Below are positions 52,176-64,000 of a DNA stretch of 64,000 nucleotides, piece after piece (the stretch's first letter is position 1; each line of letters starts with the position of its first letter). The notes beneath the pieces are model-generated. The model ran no database searches. It saw nothing but the letters and a program-made list of their open reading frames with translations, and was not told the origin of the DNA. This DNA comes from Ectocarpus siliculosus (Eukaryota; Sar; Phaeophyceae; Ectocarpales; Ectocarpaceae), in NCBI GenBank assembly GCA_000310025.1, contig FN649149.1, positions 205,681 through 269,680 on the forward strand. Reading direction: 5' to 3'. A program made the position numbers and the translations under genes.

Positions 52176-53498
52176 AAAATTACCGCATTGCCCGGCGTCC
52201 AAACCTGGAAAGTTACAAAGCATGCAGCGCTTCTCATGAATAGGATTATTCTCTCCGGAGGTATTCTCCTGTCGTTCGTTGCTGTTCATTCGCAATCTGA
52301 CGGAAGTCGAGGGCTGTGCTGGGCAATCGCAGTGTTCGCGTTCATGTGGGCCATGACGAGTGAAATGTGACCTTTGGGGTCTATCGACAGGAACAGGAAC
52401 CCCGTGTGGGCGTTCAAGGATCGCAAAATCGGTGAGGATTTACTTTTTTTTGCCTACACTGCTACTGCTGTCACTGCTTGGCTGCTTGATCATGATCAAT
52501 GTGGGGTTATTTTTCACCATCATCATCGTACGCTGTCCGACGTAAACCACTGCAAGTAGCAGTCCACCTTGCTGCTTGTGTTCTTGGCCGGGCTTGTTAT
52601 ATACCCTGAGCAGGGAACGGGACGGTGGCAGACGAAGAATGTTTCTATGTTGACTGTAATAAACGCAAGAGCACCAGAAAATGCACACCACCAGTCGAAA
52701 GGTATCGCGAAAAACAGAAATCGGTGATTCTCGCACAGGGCGGCACTTGAGGCTGCTCAAAACATGCATTTCACGCGTCTACCTCCCCACCAAGCGCACA
52801 AAAAAAGTCTTCCCGCACACCTACCCGCCCCCCCCCCCCCCCCCTCCCCGGGAGGACGAAAAAGTTGTTTTTTTCTTGGTACATTTTTGTAGAGGTTTGT
52901 TGGTTTCCTCCCTCTCCATTGCTGGTGTTCACGGCACGCAGAGGTGCACAAGGACCTTGTTACCAGGTAGTTGTTTGATAGGTTTGAGATAGTTAATGGT
53001 GTGTACATTGGGCGCCGGGAAGATTGTTACTTCGTACAAATAGCTGTGATGGGCTACTAACTTCTATGCTACAAAAATGTTTTCAAGTCTTGGGAGTACA
53101 GTGCTTGGGGAAACCCCCACAAAAAAAACAAAAACTTAGGACCTCTCAATGCTTCTGCGACAAGTCCGCGACATTTGACCTTGGGCGAATATGGCGACAT
53201 AACACACGACACACCAGAACCGAAGGACGCATAAATACCATGCGTCAAAAAGTCATCAATCCAAGCATACTCAAGCCGGCAACATGCCGAAGTGGGGCTG
53301 CCGATGAGCCTACGGCGTTGGCATCACCTTCACCACATGCAACACCCGTCCACAATTGCAATTGCCGTCGTTCAAGTACTTACTCCCTCCCCCAGGCCCC
53401 TCCACCTCCCTCGACAAGACTAAACCGCCGTTTCTTCGAGCGCTTGTTCGCCCCGAGTGCCTTCGCCCTCCCTCCTCGTCCCCCCTCCCCCTCACAAG
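52176..53498. other. No gene recognised
   Basis: Upstream of cyclin L. Poly-C at 52829-52845. Frames that run into the N gap are not reliable. Confidence 0.45.
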
Positions 53499-53798
53499 NN
53501 NNNNNNNNNNNNNNNNNNNNNNNNNNNNNNNNNNNNNNNNNNNNNNNNNNNNNNNNNNNNNNNNNNNNNNNNNNNNNNNNNNNNNNNNNNNNNNNNNNNN
53601 NNNNNNNNNNNNNNNNNNNNNNNNNNNNNNNNNNNNNNNNNNNNNNNNNNNNNNNNNNNNNNNNNNNNNNNNNNNNNNNNNNNNNNNNNNNNNNNNNNNN
53701 NNNNNNNNNNNNNNNNNNNNNNNNNNNNNNNNNNNNNNNNNNNNNNNNNNNNNNNNNNNNNNNNNNNNNNNNNNNNNNNNNNNNNNNNNNNNNNNNNN
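53499..53798. other. Assembly gap of 300 N
   Basis: No sequence information. It adjoins the tRNA-Ala-like repeat copy 2. Confidence 0.99.
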
Positions 53799-53800
53799 GC

Positions 53801-53865
53801 TCCGTCCCGGCTTTGTATGGGATGCGAGGTCAATGGTCTAACGACTACGGCACGACTATGAGTAC
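53801..53865 (-). repeat. tRNA-Ala-like repeat, copy 2
   Basis: Reverse complement of 7088-7153 with few changes. It starts 2 bases after the N gap, so its extent is unknown. Confidence 0.5.
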
Positions 53866-56850
53866 ACACACACACACCCTCCCCCCCGGAGAGGTCTGAA
53901 AAGAACTTTTGTAGGGTAGGTGTCGGAAACAATAGTTTCTTGCGCCCTTGTCCCCACGCCTCCTTTGCAATCAACATAAAATATTTACACCAATCTAAGT
54001 TCAAGTCAAAGAAGCCAAGACCGCAGGCGCTCAAACAAGGTCGGTTGGTTTCGCACGAGGTTTTATGCACATTGTACGATTATCACTAGAGGACACCCTA
54101 TGGCAGCGGGGGGGGGGTGTTAGCGCGTTCAAATCTGTTTCTGTGGTGGTGATATCGAGTCGTACTAGTGGCCTACAATCTCCGCAAATCTCCGCAAATT
54201 AGACCGACACCCAGCTTCTTTTACTGCTTGTGCTCACCGGCACTGACCCCAATTAATGTCACTAATGTAGCTACAGCTGACGGTCCGTGGCGGTGAGCAC
54301 GGCTGTGATAAATGTTGGATTCCACGTTGTTCCGGCCCGGATGTCGGGGTGTTGTCAGAGGCTTCTGCGACCTTCGATATTTCAGCTCCAGTAGCAACCC
54401 TGAACGTACCAACACGAACGACCCCTCTCCATGGTGTCCTCTACTGATGACAGTAGAATGCAACAGATACTTCCGGCGGGAAGGTTGTTTTCTTCTTTAG
54501 ATTGGATATAATTATGAAAATAGAGCCAGCGTCAAAATAACTTGTTCTTCAACCCCTTAATGTGAAGACACACGCTCGGTCACATTGCAGCAAGCAGTAG
54601 ATTCGTAAGACCTACGGGCTGTAGCCTCCAGGCTGTTGTGGGTGCGGGCCTCCCAAGATGCATATTGTAAGTCCAAAGCGCGTTCATACACTCACAGCCT
54701 CCTTTGAAGCCAAGCACCGCAGGAGTAAATACGGAGAAGAGTAAGAGTCTTCTGTGTTTCCTTCCTTCCGCATGACCCTGCTGGTGTTATCGTGGTTGTT
54801 TTCTTGACATTGAAAAAGCGAATATAACGTCCCGATCTCTGTTTACTGCGGTGTTCCAACTGAAGCTGACGGACGCCTTCCGTGGTCATATGCCAAATAG
54901 TGCCAACCACCCAAAAGACCAGGTACTTCATCATTATGGTATAAGGACCGACACAAACTAATGTGGCGTGGTACGAATTAGAAAAAACTAAAACAAGCCC
55001 TCAGACAGTCATAGACCTGGCAGGCGTCAAACATAACCGAAAGGTGTGGTATCTACTGGTACTGCTGTAGGCTGGCGACCGCATTATTAGATGGGACGAA
55101 ACCATATGCCTACCCCGTCGTCCTGGACTTTGACATAGGTTCGCATTGATCAACCATTCCTCACGTGTCTACCTACGTTACGGCTTTACCTCTTCTACTA
55201 AAAAGATCTCTGAACCGGGGTCACCCGGCAAAAACCCTCTACGGTTCATGCCTGCAGTCTTTAGACAACTCGAGAGGGTGTGAGGCGGTTTTCTCCAGTT
55301 TCTGCCCTAGAGTCTTATGTTGATTCATTGGCGTGTGGAGTACACACCAATATCGACCTCATGAGAGAGGGGGGGCGGTACGAAACGGGAACTGGTTCGG
55401 GATAAGATTTTGAGTTGGACGGGCGCACCGGCTCTAACCTATGGCAACACCTTGAACGGAAGTCTCCGCCAGGTTGTCTAACATGTCGATGTCCTACGAG
55501 TTATTCTGTGTGGAGGTTCAAAAAAAGTTGTTTTGGAGTTGCGTTCCTTCGCAGGCGGTGGGTTGTTCTCTCGTTCATCTCGCGTGTACATTCGTTCGCG
55601 TCTGGTCATCTTGTTTACGAGATGGCAACTTTGATCATAAAGATCACTCTCGGAACATTCGTTCCAGACGGAAATGCAAGTTTGTCCAATTATTATGTGA
55701 AACTTCGCACTTACCAGCACAAGTTGAATAGATTGATACTCTTAGTACTTCGACCACAACAACCTTCGGTATCTTGGTCAAAGTAGTTGGTTTATGCACG
55801 ACCACAACAACCTTCCATATCTGGTTGGTCAACGTTTCCTCAGGGCTCAGTGATCGGCTAGAGAGTATCCCCGTGGGCCTGCCACACATGAACGGCAGAA
55901 AAACGCAGAGTGTCGAGACCATTTTACAATGGCGTCGACGAAGAGATGTCAGAGTGTCTGCTTTTGGTTGCAAACGACACGGGCTCGAATCCCGCCGCTC
56001 ACCAAATGTTCTTTATGAAAACGGGAAATTAAGAAAAGCGGTGTGTGGGCCAAGAAGGACCCACTGGCTATCGAACTCGGAACTTCTGATGACGTGGCGG
56101 ACGTAGCGAACCCGTGTAATCACGCACAGAGGATTTGTGAAGGAGAAAATCGCCCCGCCGCCAGCCGGTCGGGTTGGTTACCCCTAGTAGACTTTTCTTG
56201 CCTAACTAACAAGGGGAAGTCTCAAAAAGGGGGGGGGCGATGTGCAGACCACCTTCCATCATAAGGTACTATCTGCTACAATGTGGAGACCACCCTTCAT
56301 AAAGGTACTATTTCGCCAACGTCCGTCGAGGACGATTCCCTCTTTTCACTAGAGTGCCTCACATGTTGTGGGGGAGAGGCTTTCAGCGTATGTGTTTGCA
56401 ACCAAGATGTCTCCGATGCCAGCCTTCATCCAGGGCGCAGTACAACACGACGCAAGACCACCCCAAGGGCTTGAGCCGCTCTCATGTCTCACCCGTCCGT
56501 ATCGTCAATTTCACCTCTTTCTCTCTATCTCTCTGTCTCTCTCGCTTCCTCCTAGCTAGAGAGCCGTTGATTGTGATGGTGCTATTCATTGCTTCACAAG
56601 TAAATCACCATGGATTCCGTCTGTGAGAAACTAGGTAGTAAACTACACACAGACGGAAGATGGATGAGAAAGAATCCACCATCATCATCGTCAACCAAGA
56701 TCGAACGCCGATCAGCCGGCCGAGATGGCCCATCCCCTTCGCCCGCCCGTGGAAATCTCTCTCTTCAGAGGAGAAGTTGGCCACATTTCTTTCATCCATC
56801 AGTTGTCTCAGGATCCCGGCCTTTCGACCCTGGATGACGCTGCCCGTTGT
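53866..56850. other. No gene recognised; repeat fragments
   Basis: 54712-54760 repeats the SINE tail (GCACCGCAGGAG...CTTCTGTGT). 55930-56008 is tRNA-like: a Leu/Ser-like GTCAGAGTG...GTCTGCTTT followed by a B box GGCTCGAATCC. The DNA word CGACCACAACAACCTT occurs twice near 55750-55815. Confidence 0.4.
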
Positions 56851-57070
56851 CCAGGGATCTTCGGTCGTGCCTTTTTTGAAATTCCGCCGCAGTTTTTTTT
56901 ACCAATCAGGGAACTGCGTGCCACAAATGTTTCTCTCTCTGCGTGGCATAAATGTTTCTCTCTCTCTCTCTTGCCCAGGGATCTTCGGTCGTGCCTGTGT
57001 GTTTGAAATTCCGCCGCAGTTTTTTTTTAACAATCAGCGAACTGCGTGCCACAAATGTTACTCTCTCAAA
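56851..57070. repeat. Tandem duplication, unit 124 bp
   Basis: CCAGGGATCTTCGGTCGTGCC occurs at 56851 and 56975, each followed by TTGAAATTCCGCCGCAGTTTTTTTT and AACTGCGTGCCACAAATGTT. About 90 percent alike by eye; non-coding. Confidence 0.75.
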
Positions 57071-60000
57071 TGTTTCTCTCTCTCACGCCTAGGGCCAAGC
57101 GCTCATGCTGGACCATGTTGATTTTTTGTCATTCCTACCATGAAAATATGGACTCTTTGGTGCTCCTCTGAATGCGAGCTGCTCTCGTCTCCCGTATCTC
57201 GCTCCTTCACGAGGCGCTCACTCGTTTCGTCTCTTGCCTTCGCGTATATCTCGACTCTTTCCGCTACCTGGTTGGTGCTTATGTTTGAAACGGTCTGCTA
57301 CTTTCTCTGGCACTCTCACCCAATTTTTCCCAACCGCGAAAGCTTCACAACGGAATGTTTACAACGAAAGTGCCAGTATCGTTGCCGCTCCAAGGTTTCA
57401 AGGCTGTTCCTCCCTCGCGAGTAGAACCAGCAATCCCTAAAGGGTCTTAACATGGCGTAGAAGGGAGGATTCATTTCACATTCCCCGGTCATAAACTCTA
57501 CTTGTTTTACTTGTTGTGCCTATTGGGCAATCGATCTCTCCTGTTCCTTTTGTGGATGTTTTTTTACTTGTCGCCCCGATTAAGCTGTGTCTCTTGAACC
57601 CCAATTTCTTGGTGTTCTGGGCAATCTGGGGGTCTTGGTCCGGACGTGTTTTTTTACTGCAGGTCTCACACCTTCTTTATGGCCATGCTACACCTGGGCT
57701 TCCACACTGGCGTCAGTAGAAGAGACCCTATCTGTCGGGCAAAATCTCCGTGTTTCAGCAGCAGGGTCCGCTTTTAGACCAACGTGAGCACTGGGAAATC
57801 TGTTATTGGATTATCGTTGTTGGTTTTTCCATGTAGGTCCTTCTGGGGGAGACAGAACGTCAATGCGTGCGTTGTTGATGACACCGACATCAGTTGGCGG
57901 TGGGCTGGTGTCGAGGCAGGGGTACGTTGAAAGTTATTGGTGATACTTTACGATACTCTCCACTCGTTTCGCTGCCCTCCCTACATCGAACGGAAGATAT
58001 GCGAAAACGTGCGGGATGTGCAAGTATGATCACTGGCCGACATCGAGACACCGCGGATTCTTCCGGTTCCAGCGCTGGTCGCTCAATTCATTGTATACCC
58101 CGGCAGTTCATGGCAGTGCACGGTTGACGCGAACAATCCTCCTCTCACTTACACGCGTAGAATCCTCCAGTTGGCGCCGCTTGTTCGTTGTTGTGTCCTT
58201 TCGACCATTGAGCAAACTACAACGGGTTGCATGTTTACGAAAAGTGATGTGTCCCCGAAACTAATAAGGTGTATTTCTGCCACGAAGTACACTACAGAAC
58301 GTGCCATCTTCTATTGGCTGAGGCTGGGGTTGTTGGTACCTCTTTGGCCTGCCTGTAGCCACTTTTTAGTTTTTGTTTGTTTGTCTATTTCCGGTACGTG
58401 CTAGATTTTATTTTAACGTCGAAATGTGAGCCTGGAAATCTTACGTACCTGCCACGTTCTTGAGTGATGGCGCGTTCTGCAGCCGTTGAAAATTGTGAGG
58501 GAACGGCGTGTTTTTGGCATCGCTGTCTCGCTGTGTGCTATCGTTTGTGGAAGATCATGGTTCAGATCTAGAGGAATGTCCCACACCGCCTAGCTAGGTG
58601 CTGCATCGGCACAAGATCATGCACCCTTTGGTGCACGTTCGGCCGTACCATCACAGGGATATCTCGGCACTACCTATTCCAAAGCCAACTTGTAACACCT
58701 CTCTCTGCTTTCCTTGTTCTCCCAGGTTCAGTATGGGCGTCTGTATCGAGGAAGTGGCCGCTGCGGGCCGCTATCGGAAATACTTCCACATCTTTGCGAA
58801 CGATTTCTTTACACGATCGATATCTTGTTGAAAAAGTTGGGTGCGGCAGGTTAGGTACGAATTGATTTTATCCAGCTCTCGCGCGGTGATTTGAAACAAA
58901 CATGTTTTTTGCGTTCTACTACGTATCCGACATTCGAAGGATGTTGACTGTTGGTGTTGGCATGTTCGCTCGCGAACGTAGGAGACATCGTTCAGTTGTG
59001 ACTCGTCCATTCGTTTGACCCTCTGGGTGTAGGTCCGTGAGCTCCGATTGAGGCAAAATACGATTGCCCTGTGTTTTGGAGAGCTGGCGTCTTTGGTGTG
59101 GTTCCTCTCATTGTGCTGTGAGTATCAGTCCTGATGAACGTACGAACAAAATTCATGCTGCATGTTGCTGGGGATCGCCAACAAGCCGATTGCGGAGGGT
59201 GTTCATGCTTCGTGTGTGTGTATCCACTATCACGATATACATTTTGGAACCTGTCAGAAACAGGAAATCGACGGAAGACCGACCCGAAGCGGATCAGAAC
59301 GATATGGGGGCCGTCATGGCGCGTTCAAGTAACCTAAACGGAAAGGTTTGGACCTGGACGGGTGTGTGGTGTACTCAGGCAGAATAGGAGAAGACCCAGC
59401 GGGAACAGTTGTACATAATTGAATGTAGCTGTCGTCCATCGTTCCTCTGTTGTTCGTGTTATTGCTACTGCTGCTGCTGCTACTGCTGCTGCTGCTGCTG
59501 CTGCTGCATTTTTTCTGTAGGTGTTACTGTTGTTCTTGAGTTTGCTGATGGCGACGTTTTCTGTCTCTCTTTGATGGATCGACTCGTTCGAATTTCTTGG
59601 CCTCTCGGACAGCGAACACATAATAGACAGCAATAAATGAGGTGCAGCAGTCCCGGCCCGCTCGTAGGAATTGGTACGTTCGTAAGAAACCGAGGCTCAG
59701 ATTTTGGACAATTAAGGAAAATGCCCTAAGAAACTGAGAATAATAGCGGCCGACGCTACATGAACTACTATATATATATACAGCAACCGTTGCTCAGAGG
59801 TCGGGACAAAATAAGGTTTGAGCCTCGCTCGAGATAGACTAAAAAGATAGATATTTTAAAATAAAGGTGTTTGTGATGAGCGGGCCGACGTTGTACTTCT
59901 TCTATGCTCATGTCATCTGTGCTTGGTTTTTATAGCGAAGAACGCTATGGACTCCGAAATACTTCGCGAAAATATCCTTATTTCGTTACGTCGGCGGCAG

Positions 60001-61086
60001 TTCTGTGGTGTGTGGCATCCATCAGACACTTACTTGTTGTCATGATAGAGACAACTTGTTTTCTTGTGGTTGGTTGCGGTAGGGACCGACACTAGAGAAG
60101 AAAGTATTTTTGTTTGGTGTTTGTTGTGTGTCCTTGATGAAGAAAAACAAGCAGTTTTTTTAAATAGGAGAACGAACGGTAGACCATACCCTACCGCTAT
60201 AGCTGCGTTGTTGCAAATCATCCCTCTGCATGATGAAGTCCGTCCCCGCAAGATGATGGGGGGAGGACTACATACATACAGGTCTTGGAAATGAAAAGAA
60301 AGGCCGCGTCGTAGTTGTTACAACGTACCTATCTATCTGTGTACGTACATCGTATCAATCTGTCTACTACACACGCACACTATGTGTTACGTTCCATATT
60401 GTTCGGATTTCACTACGAGACTAGACTACTCCAGCTAGCTGTAGATTGACGTTTACGAATATATATATATATAATATATATGCATACATTGACATGTAGT
60501 CTTCTATGTGTAGGAGGCAGACAGAGAAGAACGACCCCAACTAATTATTCTTTATGTTCTCCACCGAACATAAAAGAAAGGTTGTTGTTAATGAAGAAGG
60601 CGAGCTAACTGGTACGTACGCGTGCACGCACACGTTTTCTATACATTACATGCACATCGCTGATGATTGTTGTCAACATCCCGAGCACCCTACCTAATAA
60701 TAGCTCTATTTGGTATGGTACGAAGTATAATGCATTTACTCCGTACTTACATATGGATTGCCATGTCGGTGTTGGTGTTCGGTATAAACATACTCCAACC
60801 AGTATGTATGATACTCAACGATGAAGTACATACAGCAGTAGAATACGAAGAACTAAAAACTCCCACACACACAACAAACCGCAACGAACAAACTAAAATA
60901 CCGGGGTCCTCGCAGACATATATACGGGTAAAGAGATATCCTCCTTAGACATAAAAAAATTGATGCGGCGCCCCCTCAGTGCACAGCATTGTACGGCAGA
61001 CGGCAGAGACAGCCCAACACAAGCAGAGCCTACAAGTAGAGCTTAGCCGTAGCGCCTTGGCCCAGCTGTTGCTCCTGCGAGAAATC
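57071..61086. other. No gene recognised
   Basis: About 4 kb with only short ORFs. (CTG)n at 59466-59507; (TA)n near 59770 and 60460-60480. Splice-like signals occur, but no frame carries a domain I know. A gene with small exons could be missed here. Confidence 0.4.
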
Positions 61087-61808
61087 ATGTTCGCTAGACG
61101 ATGTACGATGCTTTCTTCCTCTGCCGTACGAAGAGTTAAGCTGCGGCCGCTGGCGGTGCTACTAGCACCTAATTGCCGAGAACTGAGCTCGTCGAACTTG
61201 ACGAAGAAGCAACAGATCGAGGGGTTCACGATCAAGGACCGGAGGCCTCCACGACCTCGTGTAGCAAAGCAAAAACGGAAGCAGTACCTGGCAGAGCGAA
61301 AAGATGCTTTCGAGGCAGAGCAGGAAAAAGCGACGAGTCTTGGTCTGGATTGGGGTATCAGGAGTGCCCTGTGAGTTCAGTACGATCCCTCACACACCAA
61401 GCACTGCTGTAGAGTAGTTGTAGGATGATCCCAAACGGTAGGTGCACACGGATGGCAAAGCGGCCGCAATAGCGTGCTGCTGTAGAAGAATGTGTGTTAA
61501 GGTAGGCGTGCTTTGGTATAAGGTACAGCACCAAACCTCGTAACACCCTCTCGCCAAAAATTCACGCTGTCCTGCTCTCACACACGTTTGTGTGTCATGC
61601 CGGTTTATGTAGGATTCTGGAGCGCCTCCCCGTGATCGTAGAGGAGTACACTGATTGGCAGCGTGACTTCTGGGATCTTCAGACCAAGCAAGCTCACTAC
61701 GGCGCGAAATTCCCCGCCGAAATGGGCTTCAAGTACGATGACGAGAAGTCTCTGACTATGGAGCAGGTCCTGGAGCAAAGCCCTGTCCCTCTCGCGCCTC
61801 GACGGTAA
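61087..61808 (+). CDS. Probable mitochondrial ribosomal protein mL46, amino-terminal exons
   Basis: Exon 1 is 61087-61370 (donor GTGAGT) and exon 2 starts at 61613 after TTTATGTAG. The junction gives SALILERLPVIVEEYTDWQRDF in one frame. The start at 61087 opens MFARRCTMLSSSAVRRVKLRP, basic and Ser-rich like a mitochondrial presequence; an ATG at 60979 is less likely. Motifs resemble the N-terminal domain of mL46: a basic stretch, then (I/V)LERLPV, then a YGAKFPAEMGF segment. If translation ends at 61806-61808 the protein is only 159 residues, without the Nudix-like half expected for mL46 (usually about 270). The TAA lies within ACG|GTAAGA, a good donor at 61804/61805, so a further exon is likely but was not found before 64000. 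mL46 belongs to the large mitoribosomal subunit. Confidence 0.5.
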
Positions 61809-62513
61809 GAGGGTCAGCAAGCACGCATGCCTTGGATTCGAAGATCCAAACTCATGCTGTTGCTGGACTTTGGATTTGAACAAGCTGTATTTCGGAGGTG
61901 ACGGATGGTGACGGTTGTTAGCACACTCGAACTTCGAGTTTACTTGGTATACATTCACAACAGCAGTGCCCTGATAAGGCAGTAGCCTTCGCAGAGTGTT
62001 TCGACTAAGTAAGGCCGTGTTTTAACGAAGCGCCAACAAGGCCGTACATTAACGAAGTCCCAAAAATAAAAATAAAAAAGTAACAATCAAGATTGAGATC
62101 TGATCGGTCGAATATCTGCCACCTCCTGACGACGCCCTTTGATTTTATGAAAGTTCCTCTGTCTGGGAAGAAGTCCCCGGGGGACTTTTTTTTATCAAAA
62201 TCAAAATCAAAGAGGCAAGGAGTTCAAGACTTCGAAGGCTTGGAGCACCTGCGGCGAGGCCGCTGCAAAGCAAGTGTACGACACGACCTGCTGTACACTG
62301 CTCATAGAAGGGCTATCGGCACCCTACCACCGACACCATGGCCGTTATTTGTAGCCAGAAGACTCTGCTAGCCGGCAAGTCAAAAACCGGGCCGGCTCGT
62401 TGGGCGCTCGAGGAGGAAATGCCGATCGTGACAAGCGGTGCACGGACTGACGATCACAACAGGGCTGCGCGGCTTTTTCGGGCTGTTCCGTGCGGGATAG
62501 GGTAGTTGCAACC
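61809..62513. other. Probable intron or downstream region of the mL46-like gene
   Basis: No exon with the expected continuation (Thr-x-Ala-Asp type motif and Nudix fold) was recognised. Confidence 0.35.
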
Positions 62514-62960
62514 TTTTTTCTCCGCACTCACGATACCCCAAGGCATCTAACCTTCTACGAGAAAATGGTGGGTAGAGCTACCTCCCGTCGCGTGGCATTG
62601 CTTATGCTGTTGCTTACTCCTTCGAAGAGGTATCGCTGAAAAACTAAACTGTGAGCAGACATTCGGCGCGAACTTGAACCAACCGCTCTCTGACGTGGAT
62701 ATTTTAGGGTCAACCAAAACTTTTTTCCCTAAATTATACGCACGATACCCCACGGTAGCAGACCTTGGGCTTGAAAGATGGAGCAGAGAGGTACCTCCCG
62801 CCGCGTGGCGTTGCTGTTGCTGTTGGTGCCTCCTTCGAAAAGTTATCGGTGGATATCACAACCCGTGGCGGCCCAAAACACCGAACCTGAAGACCGCTTG
62901 CGACCGTTGGCATTCTTGCTTCAGTGCAACCTTTTTTGTCCGGCGCATTCGGCACCTCAC
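62514..62960. repeat. Degenerate tandem repeat, unit about 208 bp
   Basis: CTTTTTT-CC...CACGATACCCCA occurs at about 62512 and 62719. Each is followed by GTAGAGCTACCTCCCG / AGAGGTACCTCCCG, CGCGTGGC(A/G)TTGCT and CCTTCGAA(G/A)AGGTATCG. A third partial start is CCTTTTTTGTCCG at 62930. Confidence 0.6.
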
Positions 62961-64000
62961 GGCGCCAAACCTTGACATCGCCCAACATCCCATGGTACCA
63001 GCTCCCTCCGGATACCGTTTTTGAGTCAACTCGTTCTTTATTTGGCGAGACATCGGCTAACACGTGAACAGAAGAGCGCAAAACCTACCCTAGAAAATCA
63101 CCTCTTCGCTGCTGGCTCTTCCCCTGGCGCCAGGTCTTTTTGATTTTTCGCCCCATCTGTCTCCTATCCATGTTAACATGGTCGACCCCCTTTTTCAGTT
63201 TTCCACGATAACGCATTTTGATTTGAATTTTCGGCCCATTTCGATTTTGATGTTCGACGCTTCGTTAATACACGGCCTAAACATGTTGGATAAAGCATGC
63301 AAATCAGGGATAAGGTGGGTTACGGCTTGAGTCTGCGTACCCCCTTCCTGGTCTATTTCCTCATATAACACACCGCTGGGGTTCATCCTGATCCTTGAGC
63401 TAGAGCTGCATGAAAATGGCTTAACACTGGCTTCTTCGTCGAGAGCAGCTCTTCAAGTTTTGAGTGTTGCTGCTGCTGCTGCTGCTGCTCCTTGCTGTCG
63501 ACGCACACCCTCACATCACGAACGGAAGCAAGGACTCTGCTGCGCTGCTGAACTTTGCACATTGCTTGTTTTGGTGTGGTTTGTTAACCCGGTCCGTGTA
63601 TGGTCTTGCGAGGCGTGGGATGACATTTTATCGATTAGTCGGTTCTGAGCGGTCTTGACACGTGGCATGTACTGACATTCATCTCCTACGACATGACCTC
63701 GCTAGCTGTGTTAGACTTTGGGAGCAGCGCTTTGTAAAGGCTTTCTGTGACTAACCATTCCGCTTCAGGCGAGACATCTTAAAGCGCGGACTGACATTTG
63801 AACTACGATGCATGTTTGCCCCGCCGCCTTCTGCAGGTGTTTGCTGCGAACAAGTGTAGTTGTGCGGCTAGGTACGCTAGCTCCTAGTTCAATTCCCACC
63901 AACTGTAGCTAGGGAATTCGTCCAGGTTTTCCGGTATTCTTCAGATCAGTCCTCGACGCGTTGAACCAGGCGGGTTTTGGTGTGCATCAAATCGCGATAT
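62961..64000. other. No gene recognised
   Basis: (TGC)n at 63467-63488. Short ORFs only up to the window end. Confidence 0.4.

Noticed and set aside
53024-53899. 291-codon ORF spanning the N gap
   Set aside because: More than a third is N, and the remainder has no domain.
60440-60485. (TA)n tract as an origin or promoter
   Set aside because: A simple AT microsatellite with no accompanying signal.

Overview
The window reads as nuclear DNA of a eukaryote, most likely a photosynthetic stramenopile and plausibly a brown alga of the Ectocarpus type. Reasons: intron-containing genes of roughly even base composition with GT-AG introns from about 100 bases to 6.5 kb; a protein whose signal peptide ends in an A|FVP junction, as in proteins sent to red-type secondary plastids; a Crinkler-like P-loop gene, a family best known from stramenopiles; and a heavy load of LTR retrotransposons. 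The organism call is inference. Three assembly gaps (7649-7748, 26671-26770, 53499-53798) interrupt the sequence.

Layout. 1-4228: seven or eight exons of a + strand coiled-coil gene that starts before the window. 4229-9138: gene-poor, with a tRNA-derived SINE and a lone LTR. 9139-14201: a decayed + strand Ty3/gypsy element (C) with a canonical chromodomain. 16310-18790: 3' LTR and rearranged integrase ends of a second Ty3/gypsy family (A) on the - strand. 20152-21641: broken Crinkler-like gene. 23533-24172: first exon of a probable plastid-targeted coiled-coil protein. 28448-40996: a 12.5-kb Ty3/gypsy element (B) on the - strand, bounded by 309-bp LTRs that differ at one position. 43842-51858: cyclin L, whose 6.5-kb intron holds a young LTR element (D, 46326-49754) that encodes only Gag. 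61087-61808: two exons of a probable mitochondrial ribosomal protein mL46 gene. The rest is gene-poor, with decayed repeats and microsatellites.

The most interesting object is element B. Its Pol polyprotein carries, ahead of the protease, a complete-looking NADAR/YbiA-like domain, a fold known to remove ADP-ribose from guanine. It also has a UGA between Gag and Pol, a UAG inside RNase H, expanded Gag repeats, an array of hairpins in its 3' region and TGACGT (bZIP/aureochrome-type) motifs in its LTRs. Second is element D: perfect 5-bp target duplication, LTRs with one mismatch, an intact Gag and no Pol, lying in sense orientation inside the cyclin L intron.

The host genes are unrelated to each other in function: cyclin L (splicing/transcription CDK partner), mL46 (mitochondrial translation), a coiled-coil protein of unknown role, a plastid-directed coiled-coil protein and a CRN-like pseudogene. 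No operon-like organisation is expected or seen.
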